Counted from the first letter of the stretch, positions 35,330-44,311 are shown. The stretch: DNA of 64,000 nt from Sciscionella sediminilitoris (GCF_000737195.2 NZ_JALM01000017.1:62001-126000), one strand, 5' to 3'. Notes: generated from the letters alone by a model not told the origin. A program made the numbers and translations.

Positions 35330-35677
35330 TCACCTCCGTTGGTTCAGCAGCAACGTCACGTGTCGCGTAGCGTGTCCGCGTCGGTACTGCTTCGGTGCTC
35401 CGTCGGTGTCCCAGGTGCGCCCGTCCCACAGCACTTCGCAGAACTCGCCGGACACGCCCGTTGGCAATGCCCGGACGTATGCCCGCACGCTGTGGGTGAT
35501 GCGCAGCCCGTTCACCGCCTCGTTGTTGGACTCGACGGGTTCGACCTGCGCACCAGTCACCACGTATTCCGGATCTCCGGGCGACCAGCCGCGCCACCGT
35601 TGGTTGCCGTCCGGGTCGATATCCCGAATCGACGGGCGCAGCGTGATCGTCTCGGGACCGGTGTCGAGCAAGCTCAC
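35330..35677 (-). CDS. Head-tail connector (stopper) protein
   Basis: 115 residues from a GTG that overlaps the preceding stop (GTGA). Beta-rich (TLRPSIRDIDPDGNQRWRG..., EVLWDGRTWDTDGAPKQYRRGHATRHVTLLL), with the closing HVTLLL strand common in stopper proteins. Function is from position and shape. Confidence 0.7.
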   Translation of the reverse strand: MSLLDTGPETITLRPSIRDIDPDGNQRWRGWSPGDPEYVVTGAQVEPVESNNEAVNGLRITHSVRAYVRALPTGVSGEFCEVLWDGRTWDTDGAPKQYRRGHATRHVTLLLNQRR

Positions 35678-36135
35678 CCGTGCCACCACCCAGGTGGGGT
35701 GTGTGGCTCGCCGGGTGTGGCGTCGTACTGGAACGCCCACGGTGGCTTCGTCCACCACGGCCACCGGTCACCGTCGAGGTGCGGGGTGATGGTGAACGCC
35801 CCGTCGCGGTATCCGAGGAGCTTCCATTCGTCGTCCAGCACCGTGAGGAACCCGGCCGCAGCGCGGGTATCGACGGTGTAGGAATAGCCGCCCTCGGATT
35901 CCTGCCGGTAGCCGTCCGGGTTACGCAGCACCCGAACGACCATGTTCGCCTCGACCATCACAACCAGGTCGGCGAACGCGGGATCTTTGGCCGCGCGTTC
36001 GAGCAGATCGGGAATCCGAGCGCGGAGCATCAGTTCCGCGTCACCCAGCAGCGTTGCGGCTAGCTCGTTTTCGTCGCTGCTTGTCTCGCGCCCCAGGCGG
36101 GCGGCCACGTCCTCGACCGTTGCCAGGCTCACCAC
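35674..36135 (-). CDS. Head-tail adaptor, Gp19/Gp15/Gp42-like
   Basis: 153 residues. It starts MVSLATVEDVAARLGRE, then helices ATLLGDAELMLRARIPDLLERAAKDPAFADLVVMVEANMVVRVLRNPDGYRQE, the signature of the phage Gp19/Gp15/Gp42 family that docks on the portal. The C-terminus is Trp-rich (WPWWTKPPWAFQYD). Confidence 0.85.
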   Translation of the reverse strand: MVSLATVEDVAARLGRETSSDENELAATLLGDAELMLRARIPDLLERAAKDPAFADLVVMVEANMVVRVLRNPDGYRQESEGGYSYTVDTRAAAGFLTVLDDEWKLLGYRDGAFTITPHLDGDRWPWWTKPPWAFQYDATPGEPHTPPGWWHG

Positions 36136-36277
36136 TCACCGCCTTTCCGCCCATCACGGCCGGTTCGGGCTGGTCGGACCATCCGGCGGCCCGTAGCGGT
36201 GCGGCGTGCGCCGCTGGCACAGCTCGGCGCCGTCCGTCCGGATGGAACAACACGATTCGGCCGTCACCGAAGTTCAC
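36041..36277 (-). CDS. Small capsid-region protein overlapping the adaptor gene
   Basis: 78 residues from a GTG that shares one base with the preceding TAG (TAGTG). GRIVLFHPDGRRRAVPAAHAAPLRAAGWS resembles short phage proteins found after the capsid gene. The C-terminal half is basic and Arg/Gly-rich and runs 95 bp into the adaptor gene in another frame, which is odd. Confidence 0.5.
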   Translation of the reverse strand: MNFGDGRIVLFHPDGRRRAVPAAHAAPLRAAGWSDQPEPAVMGGKAVSGEPGNGRGRGRPPGARDKQRRKRASRNAAG

Positions 36278-36552
36278 TAGCTGGCACCTTCGAGTGCGGC
36301 GACGCGAGACACCAGGGCGTCCCAGTCGGCTTGACTGGGTGCCCCGTCGGCCCCGGCCGGGCCGGTGTCACCTTTCGGTCCGGCTGGTCCTGTATCGCCC
36401 TTGGCGCCTTTTTCACCGTTGAGCGCGCCGGAATTGACCAAGGCCCGAATCTCTTTGATGGCCGCGATCTCGGTGGTGTGGATACCGGGATGGTCCGGGT
36501 CTCCCTCGTGCACGGAGTCAGGCAGTGTGACGGTCCAATCAGCCATGGTCAC
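36277..36552 (-). CDS. Collagen-like repeat protein
   Basis: 91 residues. A helical start (EGDPDHPGIHTTEIAAIKEIRALVNSG) is followed by Gly-X-Y triplets (about residues 49-70, GEKGAKGDTGPAGPKGDTG) and a short helix. Collagen triplets usually force trimers and occur in phage fibres and head decorations. It starts with GTG overlapping the capsid stop (or ATG 6 bp on). Position after the capsid suggests head decoration. Confidence 0.75.
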   Translation of the reverse strand: MTMADWTVTLPDSVHEGDPDHPGIHTTEIAAIKEIRALVNSGALNGEKGAKGDTGPAGPKGDTGPAGADGAPSQADWDALVSRVAALEGAS

Positions 36553-37586
36553 GCCTGCCCTTCGACACGTGCCGTCACGTCACCATCGGGCGGCGTGGTT
36601 TCGGCGGTGAGCTTGCCGAACGCGCCCACGTCACCAACGGCCCATCCGAACACTGTTTCCACCAGCAGTGCGACAAGGTTGTTTTGCCACAGGTTCAGGT
36701 CCGTGCCGTCCGAGTCCGTGACCATGGCCTGGTTGCTAGTTTTGATCGTCATGTCGAGCGCGTAGCCGTACCGCAGTTGCCCGGACCAGTCGCCAGCGAA
36801 CGCCCGCACCCCGGTGTCCGGGTTTGCGCCCACGCGCCCGGATACCGACCGGCCGTACACAACCGGGATGCCCATGAGCGAATCAACCTGGTTGGTCAGA
36901 CTCGGTGCCTGGCCGGGCTGGAAGATCGGGCGCCCGAACTGGTCTGTCGCGGCCATGACCTGAAACCGCAACCGCGGGTCGGCCGCAAAGCCGTTGACGT
37001 CATATCCCGGTCCGGCGTTGCCGATCGCATTGGCCAGCGCGGCAATATCGCCAGCCATACCGCCCTCGGTTGCAGGGGTGGTGCCGATGGCGACACTGTT
37101 GCTGGTTTGGTTCAAGAACTTGACGCCCGGAATGTCGGCGCCGTTGTTCGCCGATTTGCCGTACAGCACCGCCAGGTCGATACCCCGCGCCACCGCGAAA
37201 GCGAGATCGCTACTGATCTGCGAATAGAACCCGTCAATGTTAGACCGCTGGAATTCCTCGCTGACCACAACGATCGTGGACAGTTTGATAGGACGAATCG
37301 TCTCGACGCCGTAAGCATACGAGGATACCGGCTTACGTTTGCCCTCGCCGTAGTACTCGGACCCGTCGGGTTTCGGTGTCTCGCCCTGCAAACCGACAAC
37401 CCCGACCTCGGGGCGCTGCGTGACTGTGGGGATGGCCGTGTCGCCGAACCCAACCGGGATCGACTGGCCGAACCGCAACACCACGGACTGTTCCTGCGCC
37501 TGATCGAAGATCGGGCCAACCACGTTGCGCGGCAGCAGGTTTCCGGACAGCCCGTTGAGCATGAGCGGCACATTGTCCTGTGCCAT
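36549..37586 (-). CDS. Major capsid protein, HK97 fold
   Basis: 345 residues. PRNVVGPIFDQAQEQSVVLRFGQSIPV, VSSYAYGVETIRPIKLSTIVVVSEEFQR, DLAFAVARGIDLAVLYGKS and LMGIPVVYGRSVSGR are typical of the HK97-type actinophage capsid. No N-terminal delta domain is present; a separate scaffold gene lies upstream. Confidence 0.92.
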   Translation of the reverse strand: MAQDNVPLMLNGLSGNLLPRNVVGPIFDQAQEQSVVLRFGQSIPVGFGDTAIPTVTQRPEVGVVGLQGETPKPDGSEYYGEGKRKPVSSYAYGVETIRPIKLSTIVVVSEEFQRSNIDGFYSQISSDLAFAVARGIDLAVLYGKSANNGADIPGVKFLNQTSNSVAIGTTPATEGGMAGDIAALANAIGNAGPGYDVNGFAADPRLRFQVMAATDQFGRPIFQPGQAPSLTNQVDSLMGIPVVYGRSVSGRVGANPDTGVRAFAGDWSGQLRYGYALDMTIKTSNQAMVTDSDGTDLNLWQNNLVALLVETVFGWAVGDVGAFGKLTAETTPPDGDVTARVEGQA

Positions 37587-37598
37587 AACGGAAACTCC

Positions 37599-38144
37599 CT
37601 AGGTGATTCCGCGCATGAACGCTGCGAACTCCTCGGCTGGTGTCACCGCTGCGCCGGTCGCTCCTTGCGAGCGATCGGGCCTGCGTTCGGGTTTCGCGTT
37701 CGATGCGCTGCCGAATAGCTTCTTCAGGTCCTCCGCGTCGGCTTCCAACTCGTCGGCTGTTTCGCCGCGCAGTCGGGACGCGAAGGTTTCGATGTCCTCG
37801 ACAGCAACCCCGGCCTTGACGGCCGCCCGGTAACGCAACAGGTCACGCTCGGCGGTTTGCGCCCGCGTGGACAACTCGGAGTTCGTCTCGGTAAGTTTGT
37901 CCACTTCGGACTTTTGCGCCTCGTTGAGCTTGTCCAGCTCGGCGGCCTTCGGCTCAAGCTCTTTGACCTTGGCGCGCAAGTTGCGGGCTTCCGAGTTGAG
38001 CTTGCGAATTTTTTCCGTGGCCGCCTGCGCGTCGTAGCCACCTTCGGTGTGATCGGCCTCGGTCCCCGCCGGGGGGCTCGTCGGTTCATCACCGGTCGGT
38101 GCCTGCTGCCCGGTCGCGGGCGTGTTCGTGCTGTCTTCGGACAT
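37599..38144 (-). CDS. Scaffolding protein
   Basis: 181 residues. A Pro/Thr-rich acidic N-terminus is followed by a coiled coil at about 45-110 (EKIRKLNSEARNLRAKVKELEPKAAELDKLNEAQKSEVDKLTE) and a C-terminal FAAFMRGIT that would bind the capsid. It sits just before the capsid gene. It guides capsid assembly and is then lost. Confidence 0.85.
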   Translation of the reverse strand: MSEDSTNTPATGQQAPTGDEPTSPPAGTEADHTEGGYDAQAATEKIRKLNSEARNLRAKVKELEPKAAELDKLNEAQKSEVDKLTETNSELSTRAQTAERDLLRYRAAVKAGVAVEDIETFASRLRGETADELEADAEDLKKLFGSASNAKPERRPDRSQGATGAAVTPAEEFAAFMRGIT

Positions 38145-38246
38145 GCAGAACCCTCCAAGGGGTGTGCGAGTTCGCGCGGCCCGCCAGAACGTGGGGTCGC
38201 GTGGTGTGCTTGAAAAACCGGCCCGCCAGGGGTCGGAAGACTGGGG

Positions 38247-38933
38247 TTACTGCTCGGCCATGGTTCGGCGGAACCTGTTCAGCGCATCCCGTCCGCCGTG
38301 GCCGCCCGTCGCTTCGCGCCACCGGTCGCGGTAGCGCCGGTACTGCTCGTCACCGTCGAACCCGTGGCCGCGAAACACCGGCGAGGGGCGGCAACTGCAC
38401 CCGTTGTGCGCCGCGAACCCGGCGCCGTCACGTGAGTACACCGGACCTCGACTGATCAGCATCGCGCAGAACGCGCACGGCGGTTTCAAACCGGTGTGCA
38501 CCCGCGCCCACCCGGTGGCGGCCGGGTCAGCAGCCGCGGCATCCTTGATCACGTCGATGCCCGCTGCGCCCGCGTGCCGGATTGCCGCACCGGTCACGGC
38601 TCGGTCGAACGCCGGTTGGCCAGGCTGGCGGTTGCGAGTGGTTGCCAGGATGCCCTCGGCGAGCGCGTCCCTCGGATACGTGCGCTGCGCGGGAATGGTG
38701 AAGTCGTCGGCGGTGCCGAGGAGGCGAGCGCGCAGATCACGGTAGAACTCGGCCGATAGCTCGTAGTGCAGCCTGCGTGCGCGCGTCACCGCAGGCAGGA
38801 TCGCTTGCGTCAACAGGGCTACCTCACGCGGGTTGAGCGTTCGCCCCGCCATCCGCGACAGAAGCGCGGTCACTACCACCGCGAGTTGTCGATCCACCCG
38901 GTTCGTTGCGGCTGCCAATTCCGCCAGCTGCAT
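38247..38933 (-). CDS. MuF-like minor capsid protein (VG15 type)
   Basis: 228 residues from the ATG after AAGGGACGG. The C-terminal part CAFCAMLISRGPVYSRDGAGFAAHNGCSCRPSPVF is the MuF/VG15 signature with cysteines and histidine. A helical N-terminus overlaps the portal gene by 110 bp. Members are minor head proteins, often with maturation or ejection roles. Confidence 0.8.
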   Translation of the reverse strand: MQLAELAAATNRVDRQLAVVVTALLSRMAGRTLNPREVALLTQAILPAVTRARRLHYELSAEFYRDLRARLLGTADDFTIPAQRTYPRDALAEGILATTRNRQPGQPAFDRAVTGAAIRHAGAAGIDVIKDAAAADPAATGWARVHTGLKPPCAFCAMLISRGPVYSRDGAGFAAHNGCSCRPSPVFRGHGFDGDEQYRRYRDRWREATGGHGGRDALNRFRRTMAEQ

Positions 38934-40287
38934 TGCCCGTCCCTTGCGTGAGGAGTTGCGTCAACGGATCCGCGCTCGCCTGCCCATCAGCTTCGGCGCG
39001 CTGCTCAGGGGTGAACCCGAGTACGTCATAGGCGTAGCTGCGCGGCACCGGTAGACCGACCTGCCACAGCTGCGCCAAGGCGGATGCCTTAGATGCGAAC
39101 GTCGGAGTTTCCGGGTTCGCCCAGACGGTTTCCAATCGGGTGTCCGCGTCGATGCTGTCGTCTCCGGCCATACGCAGCGCGATGCGCATGGCGGTCTCCC
39201 ATGCGCCACCGAACGCCGTGTTGCGCTGGTTGGTGCGCATCACCAGCCGCGACTCGTCAGAGCGGATCGCGTCCGCCGAAGCGGGGTTCGCGTCGCTGGA
39301 CACGCCGAAGAACCGCAGCGGCACACCTGACACACTCGACACGAGTTTCGCGTACGACTGCATCACCGCGGTGAAGTTGTTCAAGTCGGCAGCCGGAAGC
39401 TGCTGCACCTTCGCGTCCGGATCGGCCAAAGCGTTCATCCGGCCCAAATAGGCTTCCCACGTCGTCAGCGGGCGCCCGGTGGCCTGGTCCACGAAATCGG
39501 ACTCCTGCGCGCCGAACACGAACCGCACCGGTACGGCAAGCAGTTCTTGCGCCCCCTGTAGGTTCGTCAGCACCCGACACGCTGCATCGGTCAACGGGAT
39601 CACGTCGGCCATCTCCGAGGATCCCCACCAGGCCAGCCGGTCATGCCGCGACGGCAACCGAGACCGGTTGACCATGGGCACTACCGGCACGACGCCGAGA
39701 GCGTGCTGCCACTGCTCGTACTCTTCCCACCGGCCCGAGTTCCGGGCGTAGTAGGTGGTGGTATCCGGCAGGTACACCGTCGCCATCTCGACCGTGTCAC
39801 CGGCCGGCGAGGTCTCCTCCCACCGCCGCAATGCGGCGGTGATAGCGCGGGTACGGGGGTCACGGTCCACGGCGATCATCGACGCTGATTCGCCCATGAT
39901 GACCGGATACTCGGGTGCGTCAGGGTTGTGATCAACGGTCACCCATGCCCGGCCCTGCACCATGGCCTCGGTGTGGACCGGTGTTGCTTCCTCGTCCAAG
40001 TTGTTGCGCTGCCACAGTTCCCACATGCGTTCGCTGGCCTGATATTCGCCAGCCAGGCGGAATCCCTCGACGCGTTGCCGTTCAGCGATCGCGTCCACCA
40101 CCACACGAGGCCAGTTCACCACCGTTTGCAACTTCTGCATCTCCGGTGGCAGGGCCAACCCCATCGCGGCCAACCGCTGCGCGCCCTCGTAATACGCTTC
40201 CCGGCGGGCGTGGTGCACCGACAGCGCCGACCAACGCGGTTCCAGCGCGGTCAACACGGACTCCGGCGACATGTTCGTCAACGCCAC
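38824..40287 (-). CDS. Portal protein, SPP1 gp6-like
   Basis: 487 residues. HHARREAYYEGAQRL, PRVVVDAIAERQRVEGFRL, AMVQGRAWVTVDHN and VSSVSGVPLRFFGVSSDANPASADAIRSDESRLVM are hallmarks of the actinophage portal family. It forms the dodecameric DNA gate at one vertex. It lies between the terminase and MuF genes as expected. Confidence 0.93.
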   Translation of the reverse strand: MALTNMSPESVLTALEPRWSALSVHHARREAYYEGAQRLAAMGLALPPEMQKLQTVVNWPRVVVDAIAERQRVEGFRLAGEYQASERMWELWQRNNLDEEATPVHTEAMVQGRAWVTVDHNPDAPEYPVIMGESASMIAVDRDPRTRAITAALRRWEETSPAGDTVEMATVYLPDTTTYYARNSGRWEEYEQWQHALGVVPVVPMVNRSRLPSRHDRLAWWGSSEMADVIPLTDAACRVLTNLQGAQELLAVPVRFVFGAQESDFVDQATGRPLTTWEAYLGRMNALADPDAKVQQLPAADLNNFTAVMQSYAKLVSSVSGVPLRFFGVSSDANPASADAIRSDESRLVMRTNQRNTAFGGAWETAMRIALRMAGDDSIDADTRLETVWANPETPTFASKASALAQLWQVGLPVPRSYAYDVLGFTPEQRAEADGQASADPLTQLLTQGTGNAAGGIGSRNEPGGSTTRGGSDRASVADGGANAQPA

Positions 40288-40312
40288 GTCATCACCCCCA
40301 ACGTCGCGCTAC

Positions 40313-41953
40313 TCAACGGAACACCAGCACTCGCCTGTCACGCTTCTGCGTTCGCTGTGCCCACGCTTTCGACCCCAACACCATGCGCCGCACCATGCGC
40401 ACCCCAATCACGCACACCGCCGCGTCGATCTTGCGCGGCGAATGCCGCGAGTCCTTCCCCACCGACGTCATCGCCCGGTACGGCCGAGCGCGCGCATTCC
40501 GAACATGCCGGGCCACCCGGCTATCACCGTCGTGTGTGAACGCGCCTTCCATGATTTCCGCGTGGCACGTCTCGGCGGCCTTCGCGAACTCGTCCTTGTG
40601 GCTGCGCATGTCCCATGCAATCGGCTGCGGCGGGCGCGACGAGGGCGCCGCCCACAGCATCAGGTCACCCCCGTAGCGCTGCGGCCACTCCCCCAGCACG
40701 AACCCTTGGAACTCGGCGACGTCCGCGAAAAACGCGCACACCTCGAACCGGCCGAACACCACCCGCACCACCGCATCCACCGCGGCCGCATCCACCGTCG
40801 CGTTTGGATCGCGCCGGTCCGGCTCCCACACGCCGAGCGTGAACACGTGCCCCGACTCGACCACGCAGCCGAGCAACGCCGTAGCGTCATTCGATTTGGA
40901 ACCATCGAAGAACAACACCACCGGTGTCCCGTCCGGCACCGTCACCGACGCGTCCGCCATCGCCAACCACGCCTCGGGCTGTTCAAGCCACGAATCCTCG
41001 GCAGCTGTCGGCCAATTCAGATACTTGCGCTTGCTGTCATCGATGCGCGAGTTCACCGACCAGATGCGCTGCTTAATCGGGTGCAAGTCCTGCCAATAAC
41101 AATCGTCGTACACCCACCGCAGGGCCTTCGTCAGCGACTCGTCATCGGCCAAGTTCGTGTCCGGCGGCGCGATCCGCGCGTCATACAGGATCCGGGTCTC
41201 CGCGCGCACGCGGCCCTCCTCCTGCGCGCACCACGCCGCGTAAGTCTCCTCGGCGACGCTTCCCCGATCCGGTTCCCACGCGTTCGACGTTTCGAGCATG
41301 CGATTACCCGACTTGGCGAGGTTGTCTTGCAGCGTCGCCGCCAACACCGGCCCCCCATTGCCCGGTTTCCAATGCTCGGTTTCGTCAGCGATCACGAACG
41401 ACGCCTCCGCCCCCTCGGCCGCATCAGCCGACGAGGTCTTCACCTCCAGCGTCCCCTCGGGCTCCTTGTAGTACTTGGTCTTGCCCGGATCGAGCGCATA
41501 CTTGCCGACCACCGGGGAACCCTTCGGCGCCATAGCACGCACCATGCGCATCGTGTTGAACGTCTGCGGTTCCGCCGTCGCCACAATCTGCACCCACGGC
41601 ATATTCACCGGCTGGCCCACGCAGCCACCGCGGACGCGCTGGTCAAAATCCGCCAGCCGCACCGGTGCACAGAACTCGATAAGACCGAGCACCGCAGCGA
41701 ACGGAGACTTACCCGACCCCTTCGAGAGGCGCCGTACACCGTGGTGAAACAACCAACGCCCATCCTCGTCGAGGGCATACCACCACAGCAGAAAATGCAG
41801 CTGCGACCCCGTCGGTTCCCAGCGTCGCCCCGCGCGCGGCCCGTTCGGCTGCACAAGGTTCCGCATCGCCCACAGCGCGGCCTCGTAGCCGAGCGTCAGC
41901 GCCGGTTCCCCTTGCGGCATCGTCGCCAGGCGCTCAACCGGCTTTGCCGCCAC
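40313..41953 (-). CDS. terL: Terminase large subunit
   Basis: 546 residues from the GTG 7 nt after GGAG, overlapping the small subunit by 20 bp. The Walker A is SKGSGKS (77-83), Walker B FVIADE (D190, E191), and the nuclease domain starts near VVLFFDGSKSNDATALLG with a further acidic residue at VCAFFADVAE. It packages DNA into the prohead. A longer start at 41998 would add 15 residues without a good ribosome site. Confidence 0.93.
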   Translation of the reverse strand: MAAKPVERLATMPQGEPALTLGYEAALWAMRNLVQPNGPRAGRRWEPTGSQLHFLLWWYALDEDGRWLFHHGVRRLSKGSGKSPFAAVLGLIEFCAPVRLADFDQRVRGGCVGQPVNMPWVQIVATAEPQTFNTMRMVRAMAPKGSPVVGKYALDPGKTKYYKEPEGTLEVKTSSADAAEGAEASFVIADETEHWKPGNGGPVLAATLQDNLAKSGNRMLETSNAWEPDRGSVAEETYAAWCAQEEGRVRAETRILYDARIAPPDTNLADDESLTKALRWVYDDCYWQDLHPIKQRIWSVNSRIDDSKRKYLNWPTAAEDSWLEQPEAWLAMADASVTVPDGTPVVLFFDGSKSNDATALLGCVVESGHVFTLGVWEPDRRDPNATVDAAAVDAVVRVVFGRFEVCAFFADVAEFQGFVLGEWPQRYGGDLMLWAAPSSRPPQPIAWDMRSHKDEFAKAAETCHAEIMEGAFTHDGDSRVARHVRNARARPYRAMTSVGKDSRHSPRKIDAAVCVIGVRMVRRMVLGSKAWAQRTQKRDRRVLVFR

Positions 41954-42416
41954 GAATCGACTCCAACGTGGCCACCGTGTCGTCCTCGAGCTGGTCATCC
42001 TGTCCGGCCTGCAACTCGACCCCGGCCCGTCGGCGAGCCGCCTCGGACACCAGCAAGTCGGTCATGCCTTTCAGATACGCAGTCAACGAGGTACCGCCGA
42101 TCGGCATCTGCTGAATAATCGCTTCCCCGGTCTCGCCGGATATCCCCACGAACCGTGGTTTCAGATCGCGCGAGATCGACTCGGCCAGCATGTAGGCCAA
42201 CGCCCAATCCGAGGCCGTGTAGTACACGCATTGCCCGGACTGGCCCAGCGACTCATACCACTGCTGAGCCACCGGGTGCCAAGCCGTGTCGGCCGGTTTC
42301 GGGGGCTCGCAAACCTGCCGGCGCGCGGACTCGGTGATCGGGTGTTCGGGCTTGTTCTGGCGCCGCCGCTGTGACGACCGTTTCGGCGCCGGACCGCGTT
42401 CGCCCACAGTCAGCAC
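41934..42416 (-). CDS. terS: Terminase small subunit
   Basis: 160 residues. A basic start (RGPAPKRSSQRRRQNKPE) is followed by WHPVAQQWYESLGQSGQCVYYTASDWALAYMLAESISRDLKP and an acidic tail, typical of actinophage TerS. It recognises phage DNA and recruits TerL. The 103 bp before it are G-rich with a GGGGC/GCCCC repeat and could contain cos. Confidence 0.85.
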   Translation of the reverse strand: MLTVGERGPAPKRSSQRRRQNKPEHPITESARRQVCEPPKPADTAWHPVAQQWYESLGQSGQCVYYTASDWALAYMLAESISRDLKPRFVGISGETGEAIIQQMPIGGTSLTAYLKGMTDLLVSEAARRRAGVELQAGQDDQLEDDTVATLESIRGGKAG

Positions 42417-42519
42417 CTCCGTTACGCGGGGTAAAGGGAAACCCGTAGCGACCGTGAGCGGCTATGACCTGCCGGTGTCGCCGAGGCCGGGGGGAGGGGC
42501 ACCGCCCCCACCTCGAAGT

Positions 42520-42831
42520 TCAGGCCGACGGCTGGGTCAGTCCGGGATGCTGTTCGCGTTTCTGCGCGCGTTCCGCGCGGCTCGCTATTTGCGCTTGTTT
42601 TCCTTCGCGCGCGCTCTTCTGTCGATGATGCCATGCACACAGCGACCAGAGATTGTGATCGTCGTGGTTGTCACCGGGTGCCTTGTGGTCTACCTGGTTC
42701 GCGTGTGCGCCGCAGGTTCCGTGTTCGGTTGGCCATTGGCATTGGTGCTTGTCTCGGTGCAGGATTCGCCGTCGTTTGCTTGGCCAGTTCTTCGGCAAGC
42801 GTGCATGTCGGTTGCTGGCGTGTGGCCACAC
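42520..42831 (-). CDS. HNH endonuclease
   Basis: 103 residues. C31...C40 and C65..H68 form the zinc knuckle; D48-H49 (QVDHK), N60 and H69 are the HNH set. HNH proteins beside terminase genes work with TerL in cutting cos ends in HK97-like phages. Confidence 0.9.
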   Translation of the reverse strand: MWPHASNRHARLPKNWPSKRRRILHRDKHQCQWPTEHGTCGAHANQVDHKAPGDNHDDHNLWSLCAWHHRQKSAREGKQAQIASRAERAQKREQHPGLTQPSA

Positions 42832-43091
42832 GGTGTGTGTTCCTCGGGTGGGTCTAGGGCCGGGTGTGGGGCTAGGACCGCAGCCAGGGTGTGGGGGCTG
42901 GGTCTCGGGTCACGGCGTAGGTGTGGGGTGGACATGTCCAGCAGGTGAGGTTGCGGTGCCGGTATCGCATGGGGCGGAATTACTTGCCGCGCTTGGTGTT
43001 GTGGCTGCCGCGTTTGGGGCCCGGGCTTGGCGCCGCGCCCTTTGAGTCGTTGGTCTTTCGGGGTGCCGGGGTTTGGTTTGGTGCCTGCCAT
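42690..43091 (-). CDS. Doubtful small protein overlapping HNH
   Basis: 133 residues starting MAGTKPNPGTPKDQRLKGRGAKPG, 2 bp after the previous stop. The rest is Pro/His-rich low complexity and overlaps HNH by 142 bp in another frame. The N-terminus looks real, but the full frame may not be. Confidence 0.35.
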   Translation of the reverse strand: MAGTKPNPGTPKDQRLKGRGAKPGPQTRQPQHQARQVIPPHAIPAPQPHLLDMSTPHLRRDPRPSPHTLAAVLAPHPALDPPEEHTPCGHTPATDMHACRRTGQANDGESCTETSTNANGQPNTEPAAHTRTR

Positions 43092-43093
43092 GA

Positions 43094-43345
43094 CTATCGA
43101 CTTTCGTTCGGGAGTGGTTCGGCCTTGACGTGGCTGACCTCTACGGCGATGACGTGCTCGCTGTTAATGGCGGTCCACGTGCCGGTCCCGGTGTGCTGGA
43201 CGATCTGGCGACTGTTGGTGTTGCCGTCGATGGCGTCGGCGAACACGTGCGCGATCTGTTCAGGGGTGGTGTATCCGGCCGGAAGTTCGTCGTTCGGCAC
43301 GTCGTAGTCGAGCTGGCCGGCGATGGTGGTAATGGTGAGGTGCAC
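43094..43345 (-). CDS. Small hypothetical phage protein
   Basis: 83 residues from the GTG after GGGAG. HLTITTIAGQLDYDVPNDELPAGYTTPEQIAHVFADAIDGNTNSRQIVQHTGTGTWTAINSEHVIAVEVSHV reads as an alternating strand-helix-strand fold. Not recognised. It is the last leftward gene before the rightward cargo island. Confidence 0.65.
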   Translation of the reverse strand: MHLTITTIAGQLDYDVPNDELPAGYTTPEQIAHVFADAIDGNTNSRQIVQHTGTGTWTAINSEHVIAVEVSHVKAEPLPNESR

Positions 43346-43408
43346 GCGTTCTCCCTGGTCTGAATACTTACGCTTGACGTTAGTATCGTCTCGCGTTATC
43401 ATTGGGTT

Positions 43409-43687
43409 GTGATTCAGTCGTTCGCCGACAAGCAGACCGCTCGAGTGTGGCGACGGCTCGGCACGAAGCTGCACCCCGACGTGCAGCGCGCGGCGTGGAA
43501 CAAGCTCGCGATCCTGAACCGCGCCGCGACTCTCGACGACCTTCGGGTACCGCCGGGGAACCGACTTGAGCAGCTTCGGGGCGACCGGAGCGGACAACAC
43601 AGCATCCGCGTCAACCGGCAATGGCGTATCTGCTTCCGGTGGACCAACGCAGGACCAGAAGACGTGGAAATCACCGACTACCACTAA
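43409..43687 (+). CDS. higB: HigB-type RelE-family toxin
   Basis: 92 residues. FADKQTARVWRR at the start, LDDLRVPPGNRLEQLRGDRSGQHSIRVNRQWRICFRW in the core and VEITDYH at the end are the HigB pattern. HigB cleaves mRNA on the ribosome. HigA follows 17 bp downstream, giving the toxin-first order usual for higBA. Confidence 0.92.
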   Translation: MIQSFADKQTARVWRRLGTKLHPDVQRAAWNKLAILNRAATLDDLRVPPGNRLEQLRGDRSGQHSIRVNRQWRICFRWTNAGPEDVEITDYH

Positions 43688-43704
43688 AAGCGAGGTGACC
43701 AGCG

Positions 43705-44019
43705 ATGACCAGCAGTGAGAAGCCGATCATGGCGCCAACGCATCCCGGTGCAATCCTGCGCGAGGAGTTCCTAGAGCCCATGGGGATCACCGACTATCAG
43801 TTGGCCAAGGCAATCGGCGTGCCACAGACACGAATCAGCGCTATCACGCACGGCAAGCGGCGGATATCTGCGGACACAGGGTTGCGGCTGTCGCGCTACT
43901 TCGGCATGTCCGAAGGCTTCTGGACGGGGCTACAGGAGGACTACGACCGCGAAACTGCGAAAGACGCCATTCTCGACGATCTTGACCGCATCGAGCCGGT
44001 GCACCGGACTGCCGGGTAA
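43705..44019 (+). CDS. higA: HigA-type XRE antitoxin
   Basis: 104 residues. THPGAILREEFLEPMGITDYQLAKAIGVPQTRISAITHGKRRISADTGLRLSRYFG is the HigA signature. It neutralises HigB and represses the operon. The pair is opposite in strand to the lytic genes, so it should be expressed in the lysogen and may stabilise the prophage. Confidence 0.93.
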   Translation: MTSSEKPIMAPTHPGAILREEFLEPMGITDYQLAKAIGVPQTRISAITHGKRRISADTGLRLSRYFGMSEGFWTGLQEDYDRETAKDAILDDLDRIEPVHRTAG

Positions 44020-44105
44020 CGACACACGCATCCGTCACGAAGCGTTGCATCGAACGCGACCGGCAGTCAAGCCGCCTCGTCGTGCGCGGCGCTATCCTTG
44101 GATTC

Positions 44106-44294
44106 GTGGACGCTCGACGACTCACGGCACGCGAGATAATCGCAGCCTTGCGACACTTGGGGCTCCCTGCGACAAGTCCAGCCACACTGCGCAGTTGGAA
44201 ACGCCGGGGCTGGTTGAGTCGCGGTCGCGGCTATGACCCTGGCGAGGTGGCCGCCGTATACCACCGCCGGGCTGCGCGCGAGGTTGGGTCCTGA
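44106..44294 (+). CDS. Small MerR-like helix-turn-helix protein
   Basis: 62 residues from a GTG. LTAREIIAALRHLGLPATSPATLRSWKRRGWLSRGRGYDPGEVAAVYHRR is a MerR-like DNA-binding helix pair with wing. It precedes the nuclease-like gene by 17 bp, so the two probably form one operon. Confidence 0.65.
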   Translation: MDARRLTAREIIAALRHLGLPATSPATLRSWKRRGWLSRGRGYDPGEVAAVYHRRAAREVGS

Positions 44295-44311
44295 ACAGAA
44301 AGAAGGCGTTG

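Noticed and set aside
40271-42118. 615-codon plus-strand frame opposite the terminase
   Set aside because: His/Arg-rich shadow of the TerL frame.
42417-42519. A defined cos site
   Set aside because: G-rich repeats are present, but no cohesive-end sequence can be fixed from one genome.
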